Below are positions 53,585 to 62,942 of a stretch of DNA of 64,000 bases, in pieces. The notes below the pieces were generated by a model, which saw nothing but the letters and a program-made list of their open reading frames with translations, was not told the DNA's origin and did not search any database. The translations under genes were made by a program, and so were the position numbers. The stretch is taken from the NCBI RefSeq assembly GCF_013201075.1, contig NZ_CP053710.1, positions 62,001-126,000 of the forward strand, in the 5' to 3' direction. The first letter of the stretch is position 1, and every line of letters begins with the position of its first letter. Origin of the DNA: Lichenicola cladoniae (GTDB lineage: Bacteria > Pseudomonadota > Alphaproteobacteria > Acetobacterales > Acetobacteraceae).

Positions 53585-55662
53585 AATCTACCAGACGGGT
53601 CATCCATAGCAGTCTCGTGCCTGAAACAGTTCAGCTTCTCGGCGTAGACTGCGACGTGTTCGACCTAATGCAGGAGAGCGTGATCGCTTTCGATGCCAAC
53701 GGACGGATATCTTTCTGGAACGCGGCATCGGAGCGTATTTATGGATGGCAACGTGCCGACACTGTGGGTCGACTCTTTCAAGAGGTTTTAGGCGATCAAC
53801 CGTGGCAAGTCGACGATACGTCCGGAAATGCAAGCGATAACGGCGCTTGCTCCAAAGAGATACATCGAAGAACCCTTTGCGGCCGGGAAGTGGTCATCCA
53901 GGCGAACCTCGCTATACAAAGCAAATCGGCCGGGCGAGCCCAGAGAATAATAGAGATCGGCCTGGATGTGACGGTTCAACGGCAAGCCGAGTTGGAGGCC
54001 AGGGTTGCCCAAAGGCAATATCGTAATGTCTTTCAGGCAGTTGCTGCTTCGGCCTGGGAGATCGACTTTACTGCCGTTCGAGTACTTGTGTTAGGTTGGC
54101 TAAAGTCTATCGATGAGGATCCGCGGCAATGGCTTAAAGCGCGGCCGGCTTTAGTCCGCGAGCTCATTCGCGCAACTATTGTCACGGACGTGAACGACCG
54201 AGGGATCCAGCTTTTCAGAGCGTCCAATCGAGAGCAATTGCTTGGCAGCATCGATCGATATTGGCCGGAGGCAAGCACTGACGATTTCTGCGAGTGGATC
54301 GCGTCGGCATTAGCTGGCGAGACCTTCTTTAGTCGTGAGACCAGACAACGTCGGCATGACGGTGTAGAATTCGATGCTCTCTTTACCGCAAGTTTTGCCC
54401 CAGGCGCAACGGAAGATGATCGCTTAGTTGTCACGATTGTCGATTATTCGGACATCAAACGTGGCCAAGCGGCCGTACGAGAAAGTGAAGCATTCTACAC
54501 TGATATGTTTCATGGCGCCGCATTCTCTGCTTGGCATCTCGATGCAACAGAGACACAGGCTATCTACTCAGGCTTGAGAGCACGCGGCGTCACCGATTTC
54601 CGGGCTTACGTAGCAGAAAACCCTGAACTCGTGTTCCAGATCATGGAAGCGATAAAGGTCGTTGATGTAAATGAGACCAGCGTCAGGCTCTTCGGCGCCA
54701 TAAGTCGCGGTCAAATGATCGGCCAATCGGTGACGCCTTACTGGCTGCCCGATCGCCTAGAGACGTTCATTGGAAGTTTAGACGCATCCTTCAGAGGCTG
54801 CCCGACTTTTGAAAGTCTGGGGCGGATGCGTACGCTTGCTGGCAATGAAATAGACGTGCTCTTTACACGTTCCGCATCCAGCACCCTTCGCAATGCCGGG
54901 CAGCTCCTTCTCGCAATCGTTGACATGACCGATAAGGTGAATGCGCAGAATGCTTTGGCAGAGATGCAAGCGACGTTTGCACATGCGGCGCGGGTCTCAT
55001 CGCTTGGAGAACTTACGGCTTCCATTGCGCATGAAATAAATCAACCTCTAGCGGCAATTGCTGCAAACGGCGAGGCCGCCTCTCGATGGCTCGCTCATCC
55101 AGTCCCGGATCTCGGACGGTTGCGAGGCTTGTCAGAGGATATCATTGCGGATGCCCGGAGGGCTTCCGATGTAGTCGGCCACATCCGTTCAATGGCATCT
55201 CCTCAGGTAGGTCAATATCGGCCAGTGTCACTAAATAGCCTTGTTGGTGACGCCCTGACGCTGTTGTCATCTCAGCTCAACAAGGTTGGGGTCCAAGCAA
55301 CATGCGACTTTCAGCCTGACCTTCCGAACGTACTCGGTGATCCCGTCCAGCTGCAACAGGTCATCGTCAACCTAATCCTAAACGCAATCCAGGCGATGGA
55401 GGCTACGCCGTGTCGCCGCTTATCGCTGAACACTGTTTTACAAGGTGACCATGTCAGTCTCACTGTTATTGACACAGGTCTCGGTATTCGCACGGAGAAC
55501 CTAGGTAAGCTATTCGGTAGTTTCTTTACAACCAAAACGGATGGTATGGGGATCGGGTTAGCGATTTGCCGTACTATCGTTGAGGCTCATGGTGGTACTA
55601 TTGTAGCGGTAAACTGTGCGCCAAGGGGAGCATCCTTTACTGTTCGATTACCCGCGCAATAG
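53581..55662 (+). CDS. PAS-domain histidine kinase (FixL/DctB-like)
   Basis: 693 residues, no membrane helices. An N-terminal PAS (DLMQESVIAFDANGRISFWN) is followed by two tandem PAS-like repeats, at about residues 140-290 and 300-450, which share WEIDFTA/WHLDATE and VDVNETSVRLFGA-type segments. HisKA has the phospho-acceptor His about 484 in SIAHEINQPLAAIAANGEAA, then HATPase (NLILNAIQAME, DTGLGI, GMGIGLAICRTIVEAHGG). Probably soluble and responding to an internal signal. Candidate partner of the FixJ-like regulators. Confidence 0.93.
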   Translation: MKSTRRVIHSSLVPETVQLLGVDCDVFDLMQESVIAFDANGRISFWNAASERIYGWQRADTVGRLFQEVLGDQPWQVDDTSGNASDNGACSKEIHRRTLCGREVVIQANLAIQSKSAGRAQRIIEIGLDVTVQRQAELEARVAQRQYRNVFQAVAASAWEIDFTAVRVLVLGWLKSIDEDPRQWLKARPALVRELIRATIVTDVNDRGIQLFRASNREQLLGSIDRYWPEASTDDFCEWIASALAGETFFSRETRQRRHDGVEFDALFTASFAPGATEDDRLVVTIVDYSDIKRGQAAVRESEAFYTDMFHGAAFSAWHLDATETQAIYSGLRARGVTDFRAYVAENPELVFQIMEAIKVVDVNETSVRLFGAISRGQMIGQSVTPYWLPDRLETFIGSLDASFRGCPTFESLGRMRTLAGNEIDVLFTRSASSTLRNAGQLLLAIVDMTDKVNAQNALAEMQATFAHAARVSSLGELTASIAHEINQPLAAIAANGEAASRWLAHPVPDLGRLRGLSEDIIADARRASDVVGHIRSMASPQVGQYRPVSLNSLVGDALTLLSSQLNKVGVQATCDFQPDLPNVLGDPVQLQQVIVNLILNAIQAMEATPCRRLSLNTVLQGDHVSLTVIDTGLGIRTENLGKLFGSFFTTKTDGMGIGLAICRTIVEAHGGTIVAVNCAPRGASFTVRLPAQ

Positions 55663-55836
55663 ATTTGCCGGGCATGCCTTTACCTACCCTCTCTCCAGTC
55701 GATATAAAGTCCGATATTGGTCCTTAAATAAGACTACAAGCTATCTCTTGGTATGATGGCTGTTTTCGGACCCGTATATTACTGCTTCTGGCATAGGCAC
55801 CGTTCACCAGGTGCCAATTTCCTGATCTGGAGAAGC

Positions 55837-56265
55837 ATGATGAACGCCACCGGACTTTCAACCTGGACCGGAACGTGGAAAGACGGATCCGGTACGATCT
55901 CGACAAAAACGGATACCTTGCGCAACGCGCCTTACAGTTTCTCGAGCCGTTTTTCGGGAACACCTGGCGCCAGTCCGGAAGAATTGCTGGCTGCGGCTCA
56001 TGCGGGGTGTTTCAACCAGGCGCTTGCCAACAATTTCGGCATGATTGGACTGGCAGCGGACGCCGTGGAGACGGCCGTCACAGTCGAGATGGGAAAGGAC
56101 GAAGAGGGGCATCCAGCAATCACCCAGCTGTTTGTGACCGTCGAGGCCAAAGTCCCCGGTATCACGCAGGCACAGTTCGAGATGTGTGCCGAGCGAGCGA
56201 GGACCCGGTGCAGTATTGCTAAGGCACTGCGTTGTGAGATCGGGATGTCCGCCACTCTAGGATAG
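55837..56265 (+). CDS. OsmC/Ohr-family peroxiredoxin-like protein
   Basis: 142 residues from MMNATGLSTWTGTWKDGSGT with GGAG just upstream. Two reactive Cys: one in ELLAAAHAGCFNQALANNFG, one in ARTRCSIAKALRC, as in OsmC. Family proteins reduce organic hydroperoxides. Gly-rich GTPGASPEEL segment conserved. The open frame back to 55753 lacks OsmC features. Confidence 0.92.
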   Translation: MMNATGLSTWTGTWKDGSGTISTKTDTLRNAPYSFSSRFSGTPGASPEELLAAAHAGCFNQALANNFGMIGLAADAVETAVTVEMGKDEEGHPAITQLFVTVEAKVPGITQAQFEMCAERARTRCSIAKALRCEIGMSATLG

Positions 56266-56361
56266 CTGTCCTTCTCATCCGGCTCCCCAGGTCCGTGGCG
56301 CTTTGCAGCTACCTAGGACATCGACAGAAGAGCCGGTCAAGCCTGTCATTAGGAAGCGCGC

Positions 56362-57240
56362 ATGACCCGTCCCAGCCAAATCCTGCTGCAAACAACGATA
56401 CAGGCAGTCAGCGATGATTGGAATATCGGCCGCTTCTCTATGCTCAGAGACTATTTGTCCGATCTGACTGACGAAAACGGGGAGGCCCTTTTTCAAGTAA
56501 CCGCTCGCGACCGGGCTGCGCCCGGCGCGCCGGACCCAGTGTTGTCCACGCTTGACGCGTCAGACTTCGACGCACTGTGGTTGTTTGCGGTTGACACTGG
56601 AGACGGCTTGGATACTGCGGACTGCGACGGCATCTCGCGGTTTCGGCGGCGCGGCGGGGGCCTGATGGTTACCCGCGATCACATGGATCTCGGGTGCTCA
56701 GTCTGCGTCCTAGGGGGCGTGGGGGCAGCTCACGTTTTTCACACCCATAACGTCAACCGAAAGTCTGCGGTCCCTCCTCCGGATGACAAGGATACCCCCG
56801 AGATCCTCTGGCCGAACTTCCATTCCGGAGCAAATGGTGATTATCAACATATTGTGGTCGCTGGAGCTCTTCATCCTATCCTTCGTGATACCGATGCCGC
56901 CGACGGCATTGTCCGCTTTCTGCCAGCACATCCGCACGAGGGTGCGGTCGTTGTTCCTGAGGGCGATCTCTCCGCGCGGGTTATAGCAACAGGAGTCAGC
57001 CAGACTTCAGGTCTTATTTTTAATATTGCGGTAGCTTTCGAGCCTTCATCGGAAGGTGGGCCGGCAATCGCCGAGTCGACTTTCCATCATTTTGCCGATT
57101 ACAACTGGGATAAAGGACGTGGCTGCCCAAGTTTTGTGTCTGAACTACCCGGTATAAGCCTTAAATCGAGTCCGCCAGCCATGGCCTCAGTGCATCGATA
57201 CGTCCGTAATGTAGCGCTGTGGCTTGTCGGAAGATTGTAG
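56362..57240 (+). CDS. Hypothetical, ThuA/DJ-1-fold-like (292 aa)
   Basis: A core with FDALWLFAVDTGDGLD, then GISRFRRRGGGLMVTRDHMD suggests the Rossmann-like glutamine-amidotransferase fold seen in ThuA-like proteins. DLGCSVCVLGGVGAAHVFHT carries the Cys/His segment where a nucleophile would sit. No signal peptide. I know of no tested function. It follows the OsmC gene after about 100 bp on the same strand. Confidence 0.6.
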   Translation: MTRPSQILLQTTIQAVSDDWNIGRFSMLRDYLSDLTDENGEALFQVTARDRAAPGAPDPVLSTLDASDFDALWLFAVDTGDGLDTADCDGISRFRRRGGGLMVTRDHMDLGCSVCVLGGVGAAHVFHTHNVNRKSAVPPPDDKDTPEILWPNFHSGANGDYQHIVVAGALHPILRDTDAADGIVRFLPAHPHEGAVVVPEGDLSARVIATGVSQTSGLIFNIAVAFEPSSEGGPAIAESTFHHFADYNWDKGRGCPSFVSELPGISLKSSPPAMASVHRYVRNVALWLVGRL

Positions 57241-57584
57241 GATTAAAGTTTGTAATGTAGTGGTAGACGCAGTCGGCTTTGACATCAGGCAAGAATTCTG
57301 CTGCATGTAGACTTCGGTAAAACCCGCTCTGTTTTATGGTGCTTGTTAAGGCGTCATAGGCAGTGGCTCAGGCAGGGGTTCGTGGCGATCGAACAAGGGC
57401 AAGCCGCAGTCGTTGAGCTGGTGACATAGATAAACGATCGATGCCGGCCTTGATCTGAGTAAACACTCCATTCTCTGCCGAGTAACACAAATTCCGTGTC
57501 GTCTTAGATTAAGTACGAAGGTCTCCTGTCCCGAAGACTTATTACTTAACTTCGAACCGCAAGAAACGTCTGAAGGAGTTGACG
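57241..57584. other. Intergenic, no gene seen
   Basis: No protein-like frame. The region just before the tautomerase ATG has the purine-rich CTGAAGGAGTTGACG site. Confidence 0.45.
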
Positions 57585-57971
57585 ATGCCGTTCGTACGCA
57601 TTGATCTCATCAAAGGAAAGTCGGTCGACTACCGTCGTCATATCGGCGAGATCGTCTACGCCGCAATGGTGGAAGTGCTAAAAGCACCAGAAAATGACCG
57701 ATTTCAGGTGATTACCGAGTACGACGAGGCCAACTTCGTCTTCGATCCAAGCTTCTTCGGAATTGAGCGGTCTTCTGACCTCGTTTTTGTCCAGATGGCG
57801 CTAGCTGAGGGTCGAACGTTGGAACAAAAACGTGGCTTCTACAAACAGCTGGCCGATGAAATGCATGCCAAGTTGGGCCTGCGACGGGAGGACATTTTCG
57901 TCAGCCTGATTGGCACCGGCCGCGACGACTGGTCGTTCGGAAACGGTGAAGCCTCTCTAATGGGATTGTGA
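57585..57971 (+). CDS. Tautomerase-superfamily protein (MSAD-like)
   Basis: 128 residues from MPFVRIDLIKGKSVDYRRHI, so Pro becomes residue 1 after Met removal, the superfamily's catalytic residue. The rest matches the fused-subunit trimeric type (about 130 residues), such as malonate-semialdehyde decarboxylase or cis-CaaD relatives: AMVEVLKAPENDRFQVI and GLRREDIFVSLIGTGRDDWS. A GGAG lies about 8 bases upstream. The substrate cannot be told. Confidence 0.9.
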   Translation: MPFVRIDLIKGKSVDYRRHIGEIVYAAMVEVLKAPENDRFQVITEYDEANFVFDPSFFGIERSSDLVFVQMALAEGRTLEQKRGFYKQLADEMHAKLGLRREDIFVSLIGTGRDDWSFGNGEASLMGL

Positions 57972-58257
57972 TCACGTAGTACTTGATAATCACGTCTAGA
58001 TCGAACATTTGATAACGCTATTAATAACCTGCATAATTAATGTTGTGTCCTTTTTAGTAAACGGCCAGAACCCCTTTTAGTCATGTACGACAAGATACAT
58101 TATCAGGCATACGTATCCTAAAGTAGATCCAGCTCACCTGATCGCATTGGCATTCTCAGCGCTAGGAACCGTTTTTATCAGCCTTAAGCATGGCTTGCCC
58201 CAATTGCAGTGGGGGCGCAAACGGGTTGCGCGGTCAACGTGTTGGCAAGACGGGCAA

Positions 58258-59124
58258 ATGGCGGTCGTAGAGCTGAATCAGGATTTCGATCCATCCGATG
58301 TGGTAACAGCCGCAGCTATCACGCCTGTCGAATTGACGGATGCAGCGCAGTCGGGTCTGCCCGCCCCGCACAGCGCGGTGACGCGGCGGCTTTATGCGGC
58401 CGATTGGGGTGCATTTGTGGCCTGGTGCCGCCAGGAACATCAGACCGCTCTGCCGGCGACGCCGAGCTCCGTCGCGGCCTACCTCAGCAGCCTTTCCGCG
58501 TCCCTGGCGCCCGGCGCGCTTGGCCGACGTACTGCCGCCATCGCTGACCGGCATCGTCGCGCCTGCCATGCGTCGCCATGCACCGACATGGTCGTGGGGG
58601 ATGTACTGCGTGCAGCGCGCGCTGCACGCAAATCCGACTCTGCACCGGCAAGCTCCCCAAAGGGAGCGAGATCCAGATCGCGCCCGCGCCGCCGGCGCCC
58701 GCACAGCAACGCGCTGCTTGAGCGGATGGCCGCCCGCTGTCCCAGCGACCTGGCTGGTCTGCGCGATCGCAGCCTGCTGCTGTTAACTGCGGCCGGTGTC
58801 AGCGGCGAGCGTCTGCTGGCACTCGACCGGGAGCATGTCCGCCTCGGCAGCCACCAGGTCGAGTTGGTATTGGTGATGCCGGACGGCGGGGCAGGCGAGG
58901 TGGTGGTCATCCACCGCGGTGCCCTGTCGACCACCTGTCCGGTGCGCGCTTTGGATCATTGGCTGAGCAGCTCCGACACCCGCTTCGGACCGCTGTTCCG
59001 CAAAGTGGACCGGTGGGGCAACGTCGAGCATCAACGGCTGCGGGCCGACGGCCTGCGTCGCATCTTCCAGCGCCGCGGCGTTGTCGGGCGACGCGCACGG
59101 CCAAACGCGGCCGACACGCCATGA
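58258..59124 (+). CDS. Tyrosine-recombinase-like protein lacking catalytic residues
   Basis: 288 residues from the ATG at 58258 (MAVVELNQDFDPSDVV); an upstream TTG frame exists. The N-terminal SAM-like core-binding domain is clear (SAVTRRLYAADWGAFVAWCR, ATPSSVAAYLSSLS, then GRRTAAIADRHRRA). The C-terminal domain begins LAGLRDRSLLLLTAAGVSGE; in active recombinases an Arg (as in LRRSEL) stands near here, but this protein has GVSGERLLAL. It ends soon after LRRIFQRRG without H-x-x-R or Tyr. The stop overlaps the next start (ATGA). A non-cutting DNA-binding role is possible. Confidence 0.75.
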   Translation: MAVVELNQDFDPSDVVTAAAITPVELTDAAQSGLPAPHSAVTRRLYAADWGAFVAWCRQEHQTALPATPSSVAAYLSSLSASLAPGALGRRTAAIADRHRRACHASPCTDMVVGDVLRAARAARKSDSAPASSPKGARSRSRPRRRRPHSNALLERMAARCPSDLAGLRDRSLLLLTAAGVSGERLLALDREHVRLGSHQVELVLVMPDGGAGEVVVIHRGALSTTCPVRALDHWLSSSDTRFGPLFRKVDRWGNVEHQRLRADGLRRIFQRRGVVGRRARPNAADTP

Positions 59125-59738
59125 GCACTGGCCTCAAACAGGTCCTGTCGGATCCACCGCTCCGCCTGCCCAGCACCGACTGGCTGCATTACCGCCTTTC
59201 CGTCGGCGGTCCGGGAGACACCGTGGCCACCTTTGCCGCGTCGGCACGCGATGCGGGCACCATCCCATGGCGGCTGGATCCGGAACGGCTCGAGGAGGAT
59301 CTGTTTCACCAGTTGATCGCGCCGCCGGCGCCGCAGAAGCGCAGCCTCAGTGTGGAAGGGGCCCGGGCGCTGGCGCGTCAGCTGACTGAGGCAAGTGTTG
59401 CACGTCACGCGGCCGCCGTGGCGCGCGTCGGCATCAGCCCGGCCTGCCCGTTCGACCTGCACGCCCTGGTGCCGGTGCCGCCCGAGATCCTGCTGCTGGG
59501 TTCGGATGATCCTGCAGCGATCGCCTGGCTGTGGGCGAACTGGGGCACCACCGACGCGCTGCGCCACGTTGACCTGGAACCGGCCCCGCTGCTGCGGACA
59601 CCGCGTCCGGCCGACACGGCTGAGTTGTGCTTCAGCTTCTGGTCGGCGGATTGGACACCGTGGCAGGTCTTCGCCGTGCTGCGGGCGCGGTGGCCGACGC
59701 TGCGCTTCGAGGTGCGTCCTACCTACGACAAGTCATGA
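59121..59738 (+). CDS. Unknown protein between recombinase-like and ScpA-like genes (205 aa)
   Basis: Coupled by ATGA on both sides. The sequence is rich in Trp, Pro and Leu (TPWQVFAVLRARWPTLRFEV, LLLGSDDPAAIAWLWANWG) and includes a helical region (ARALARQLTEASVARHAAAV). No recognised domain or signal. The spacing suggests its product works in fixed ratio with its neighbours, perhaps as adaptor between a site-binding protein and the kleisin. Confidence 0.65.
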   Translation: MSTGLKQVLSDPPLRLPSTDWLHYRLSVGGPGDTVATFAASARDAGTIPWRLDPERLEEDLFHQLIAPPAPQKRSLSVEGARALARQLTEASVARHAAAVARVGISPACPFDLHALVPVPPEILLLGSDDPAAIAWLWANWGTTDALRHVDLEPAPLLRTPRPADTAELCFSFWSADWTPWQVFAVLRARWPTLRFEVRPTYDKS

Positions 59739-60682
59739 CCAGTCCGGTCGCGGGCGATGCGATGGCGATCGCGGCCGTCGACTGTTTGCCAGCGGATGGC
59801 TGGGAGGATCCGCCGCGGCGGCTGCCAGAAACGACGGCACCGGTGCTGTCGGTGGAAGGCTTCGAAGGGCCGCTTGACTGGCTGCTGGAGATGGCCCGCA
59901 CGCGCAAGCTCGACTTGGCGCGGCTGTCGATCCTGGCGCTGGTCGAGGCCTTTGGGGAGGCGATGGACCGGGCGCTGATCCCCGGTGCGCCGGTCGCAGC
60001 ACTAACCCGTTGGGCGGCCTGGACGGTGATGGCGGCTCAGTTGGCCGAGTTGCGGTCGCGGCTGATGCTGCCGGCCGATGCACCGGGCGCCTAGGCGGCG
60101 CGCGATGAAGCGGAGGGGCTGCGCCGGCAGTGGATCAGCCATTCCGAGTTGTCGGTGGCGGCTGACTGGCTCGAGCAGCAACCGCAGCTGGGACGCGACG
60201 TGTTTGCGCGTGGGCAGGCGGAGGTGGCATGGGAAGGCCAGGGCGCAAGACGCGCACTTGGCCTCACTGCTGACGACGACGAGATGCTCGACGCAGAGCT
60301 TGCAGATGACGCCGGTCGCGACGATCTGACGGCCCTGCTTAGGGCGTGCCTGGTAGCGCTGCGGCTGCCATCGTATGCGGACGTCTTCCAGCTGCAACGG
60401 TTGCCGTTCTGGACTGTCGCCGATGCTCGTGCCCGAATCACCCGGCTGTTGCCGGCGCAGACCAAGCCAGTATTGCTGAACTGGTTCCTGCCTGAGGATC
60501 GCGTAGAAGAGGCTGGGTCGTCTCAACCATTGCGACGCAAGGCGGCACTGGCCGCAACGCTGATTGCCAGCCTGGAGCTTGCACGCAGCGGGAGCCTAAC
60601 ATTGCAGCAGCGAGCATTCCTGCAGCCGATCAAGGTTGGAGAGGCCGGCCTGACGAAGAACTGGCATCAAGGTTCCGACTAG
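59735..60682 (+). pseudogene. ScpA-like kleisin interrupted by one amber codon
   Basis: The start overlaps the unknown gene (ATGA). The frame has the ScpA N-terminal signature FEGPLDWLLEMARTRKLDLA. A single TAG at 60092-60094, where homologues would plausibly have CAG (Gln), separates it from a same-frame continuation of about 195 codons (AARDEAEGLRRQWISHSELS to GLTKNWHQGSD) that carries the C-terminal half (LTLQQRAFLQPI). ScpA proteins bridge SMC heads in chromosome condensation. Without readthrough the product would be 119 residues. It may be a new nonsense mutation, since the rest is intact. Confidence 0.8.
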
Positions 60683-60753
60683 CCCTAGAATCAGGTCGGA
60701 GCGCGTCGCAACAGGGTAACCGCTGCGAGAACACCACAAGGCAGGATACTGGA

Positions 60754-61356
60754 TCAGCGGTCCTTGAGTCGCTTTGGCATCCAGTAGTTCCGGATTTGTG
60801 GGATCACCAGCGGAATGTCGTGGTAGGCATCTCGTAGGAAGTCCTTGGTCTCTGATCCTGCGCGAGCCGGACCCAGCATGGGACTGCCATGTTCATCGAG
60901 GCAGTGGAGCAGGATCGGGAGCAGGAGGCCGTGCTCTGTGCGTTCCAAATCGCATAAGGTTTGCCACGCGTTGAGTCGCAGACGCATTGCCGAGAGAAAC
61001 CCCATGCACCACGGGGCGGCGAGGACAGTGCCGTCATCCTTTCTCTTAAAGATCGGCGCATTCCTCTCCGGAGCCTGGGACAGTGTTTCACCGATCGTGT
61101 TGAACCTGTCGGCTATGGCCATCATGGCGGCGAGATGTTGGCCGGACGCAGAGCCGACAATTCCGTTAATCCCGAGCAGGTCGACGAACCACACGTCAGG
61201 CTGGATCGAGCACGGGCCGATAGCGATTGCCGTGAGGTATCCATCGAGCATGGAAACGCCGTCGACTTTCGGTGGCGGCTCGAGTTGCCGCAGCCAAATA
61301 TCGAGTGTCTCCAGGTGCATGGCTTTCGGCGCGGCTGGTTCGCGCTTCTGCTTCAT
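60754..61356 (-). CDS. UPF0149/YecA-family passenger gene of IS66
   Basis: 200 residues from MKQKREPAAPKAMHLETLDI, whose ATG overlaps the tnpC stop (ATGA). It shows the UPF0149 pattern: LEPPPKVDGVSMLDGYLTAI, APWCMGFLSAMRL and LLPILLHCLDEHGSP. Function is unknown; some relatives carry a SEC-C zinc motif, absent here. It lies entirely within the terminal repeats, so it moves with the IS. Confidence 0.8.
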   Translation of the reverse strand: MKQKREPAAPKAMHLETLDIWLRQLEPPPKVDGVSMLDGYLTAIAIGPCSIQPDVWFVDLLGINGIVGSASGQHLAAMMAIADRFNTIGETLSQAPERNAPIFKRKDDGTVLAAPWCMGFLSAMRLRLNAWQTLCDLERTEHGLLLPILLHCLDEHGSPMLGPARAGSETKDFLRDAYHDIPLVIPQIRNYWMPKRLKDR

Positions 61357-62900
61357 GCGGCGGCCGTTCGCGTGGCCTGTGCTGCCTTCCAAACCCACGG
61401 CAGCAATTCCCGCACGGCGTTGTTCTTCGTCTGGCCGGAAACCATTCGGTCCAGCACGTCGGCCAGGTAGGCGTGTGGATCCAGATCGTGCAGCTTGGCT
61501 GTGTTGATCAACGACGCCAGCACCGCCCAGCTTTGGCCGCCGCTGGCCGCTCCGGCAAACAAGGCGTTTTTCCGCCCCAGGGCGATCGGCCTGATCGTCC
61601 TCTCGACGGTGTTGTTATCCACTTCAACCCGGCCATCTCTCAGGAACATCGTCAGCCCGTCCCAATGGCCAAGCGTGTAGCGGATGGCCCGCGCCAGCGG
61701 CGCCTTGACGGAGATCTCCGCCAGACGGTCCATCAGCCAAGGCTTGAGGATATCGAACAATAGCCTGGTTTCCGCCTGTCGGATCGCCACTCGTTCGCGG
61801 GCGCTGGTGCCGCGGATGCGTGCCTCGATCGCATAGATGGCTGCAAACCGCGCGAGTGCTGCCGCGGCCACCGGCGACCCCGTTGCCTTGTGCACCTCGA
61901 AAAACCGTCGGCGCGCGTGCGCCAGGCAGAACGCCAGCGTGATGGCGCCACCGCTACGCTCAGGCCGTGCCAGCGCGGCATAGCCGCCATAGGCGTCAAC
62001 CTGCAGCACCCCGTTGAACCCGAGCAGATGCTCGGCGACATGGCGGCCTTTGCGATCCTCGGCAAACAGGTAGACCACGGCAGGCGGCGCCGGGCCCTGC
62101 CAGGGTCGATCGTCCGTGGCATATGACCAGAGCCGGGCGATCCGTGTCCGGGTCCGGTTACGATCCAGCACCGGCAGCGGCGTATCGTCGCAGAACACCT
62201 TCGGCGCAGCGAGCACTGTGGCGACCAGCAACTCGTGCAGCGGCTTGAGCCACCAGGCCGCGCGGCTCACCCAATGCACCAGCGTCGAGCGATCCAATTT
62301 GATGCCATGCCCGGCCAGCATCTGGGTCTGCCGATACAGTGGCAAATGCCAGGCAAACTTGGAGACCACGATGTGCGCCAGCAGGGCCGTGGTCGGCAGT
62401 CCGCCATCAAGTGGGCGTGGCGGTGCGCTGGCTTGCACGATGGCTCCGGCGCAAGCCCGGCAGCCATAACGTGGCCTGCGGATCCTGCGGACGCGGATCA
62501 GCGCCGGAACGATATCGAGCATCTCGCTGATATCCTCCCCGACCAGGTGAAGTTTGCCCTGACAACATGGACACGCCGTGACCGTCGGCTCGATGATGAT
62601 CTCGTCGCGCGGCAGATGAGTAGGCAGGTGGCCGATATTGCGTGTGGACCTGGGCCGTGTCCACTGATCCAGACTCCGCGGCTGGATCAGCTTTGGCAGC
62701 TCGACCGGGGCCGTGGAGAGATCACCTAGACCCAGCAATAGCTGATCAGATACCGGTTCCAGCTTCTCTGACCGCGCACCATACAGCGCACGCTTGAGCG
62801 TCTCGACCAGCGCGCGCAGGCTGGTATTCTCCTCGCGCAGTCCCGTCACCAGCGCGATCAGCGCATCAGGTTCTCGTGTCAGGGTTTCAGCAGCGGGCAC
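61353..62900 (-). CDS. tnpC: IS66 transposase TnpC
   Basis: 515 residues: an N-terminal leucine zipper (LVTGLREENTSLRALVETLK), a zinc-finger-like CPCCQGKLHLVGEDISEMLD, and a DDE domain (VFCDDTPLPVLD, VDAYGGYAALARPERSGGAI, DNNTVERTIRPIALGRKNAL). The triad is complete, so probably active. Confidence 0.96.
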   Translation of the reverse strand: MPAAETLTREPDALIALVTGLREENTSLRALVETLKRALYGARSEKLEPVSDQLLLGLGDLSTAPVELPKLIQPRSLDQWTRPRSTRNIGHLPTHLPRDEIIIEPTVTACPCCQGKLHLVGEDISEMLDIVPALIRVRRIRRPRYGCRACAGAIVQASAPPRPLDGGLPTTALLAHIVVSKFAWHLPLYRQTQMLAGHGIKLDRSTLVHWVSRAAWWLKPLHELLVATVLAAPKVFCDDTPLPVLDRNRTRTRIARLWSYATDDRPWQGPAPPAVVYLFAEDRKGRHVAEHLLGFNGVLQVDAYGGYAALARPERSGGAITLAFCLAHARRRFFEVHKATGSPVAAAALARFAAIYAIEARIRGTSARERVAIRQAETRLLFDILKPWLMDRLAEISVKAPLARAIRYTLGHWDGLTMFLRDGRVEVDNNTVERTIRPIALGRKNALFAGAASGGQSWAVLASLINTAKLHDLDPHAYLADVLDRMVSGQTKNNAVRELLPWVWKAAQATRTAAA

Positions 62901-62942
62901 GCCTGCAGCGTACCAAACTTATACGCCATTTCGCGAGAACGA

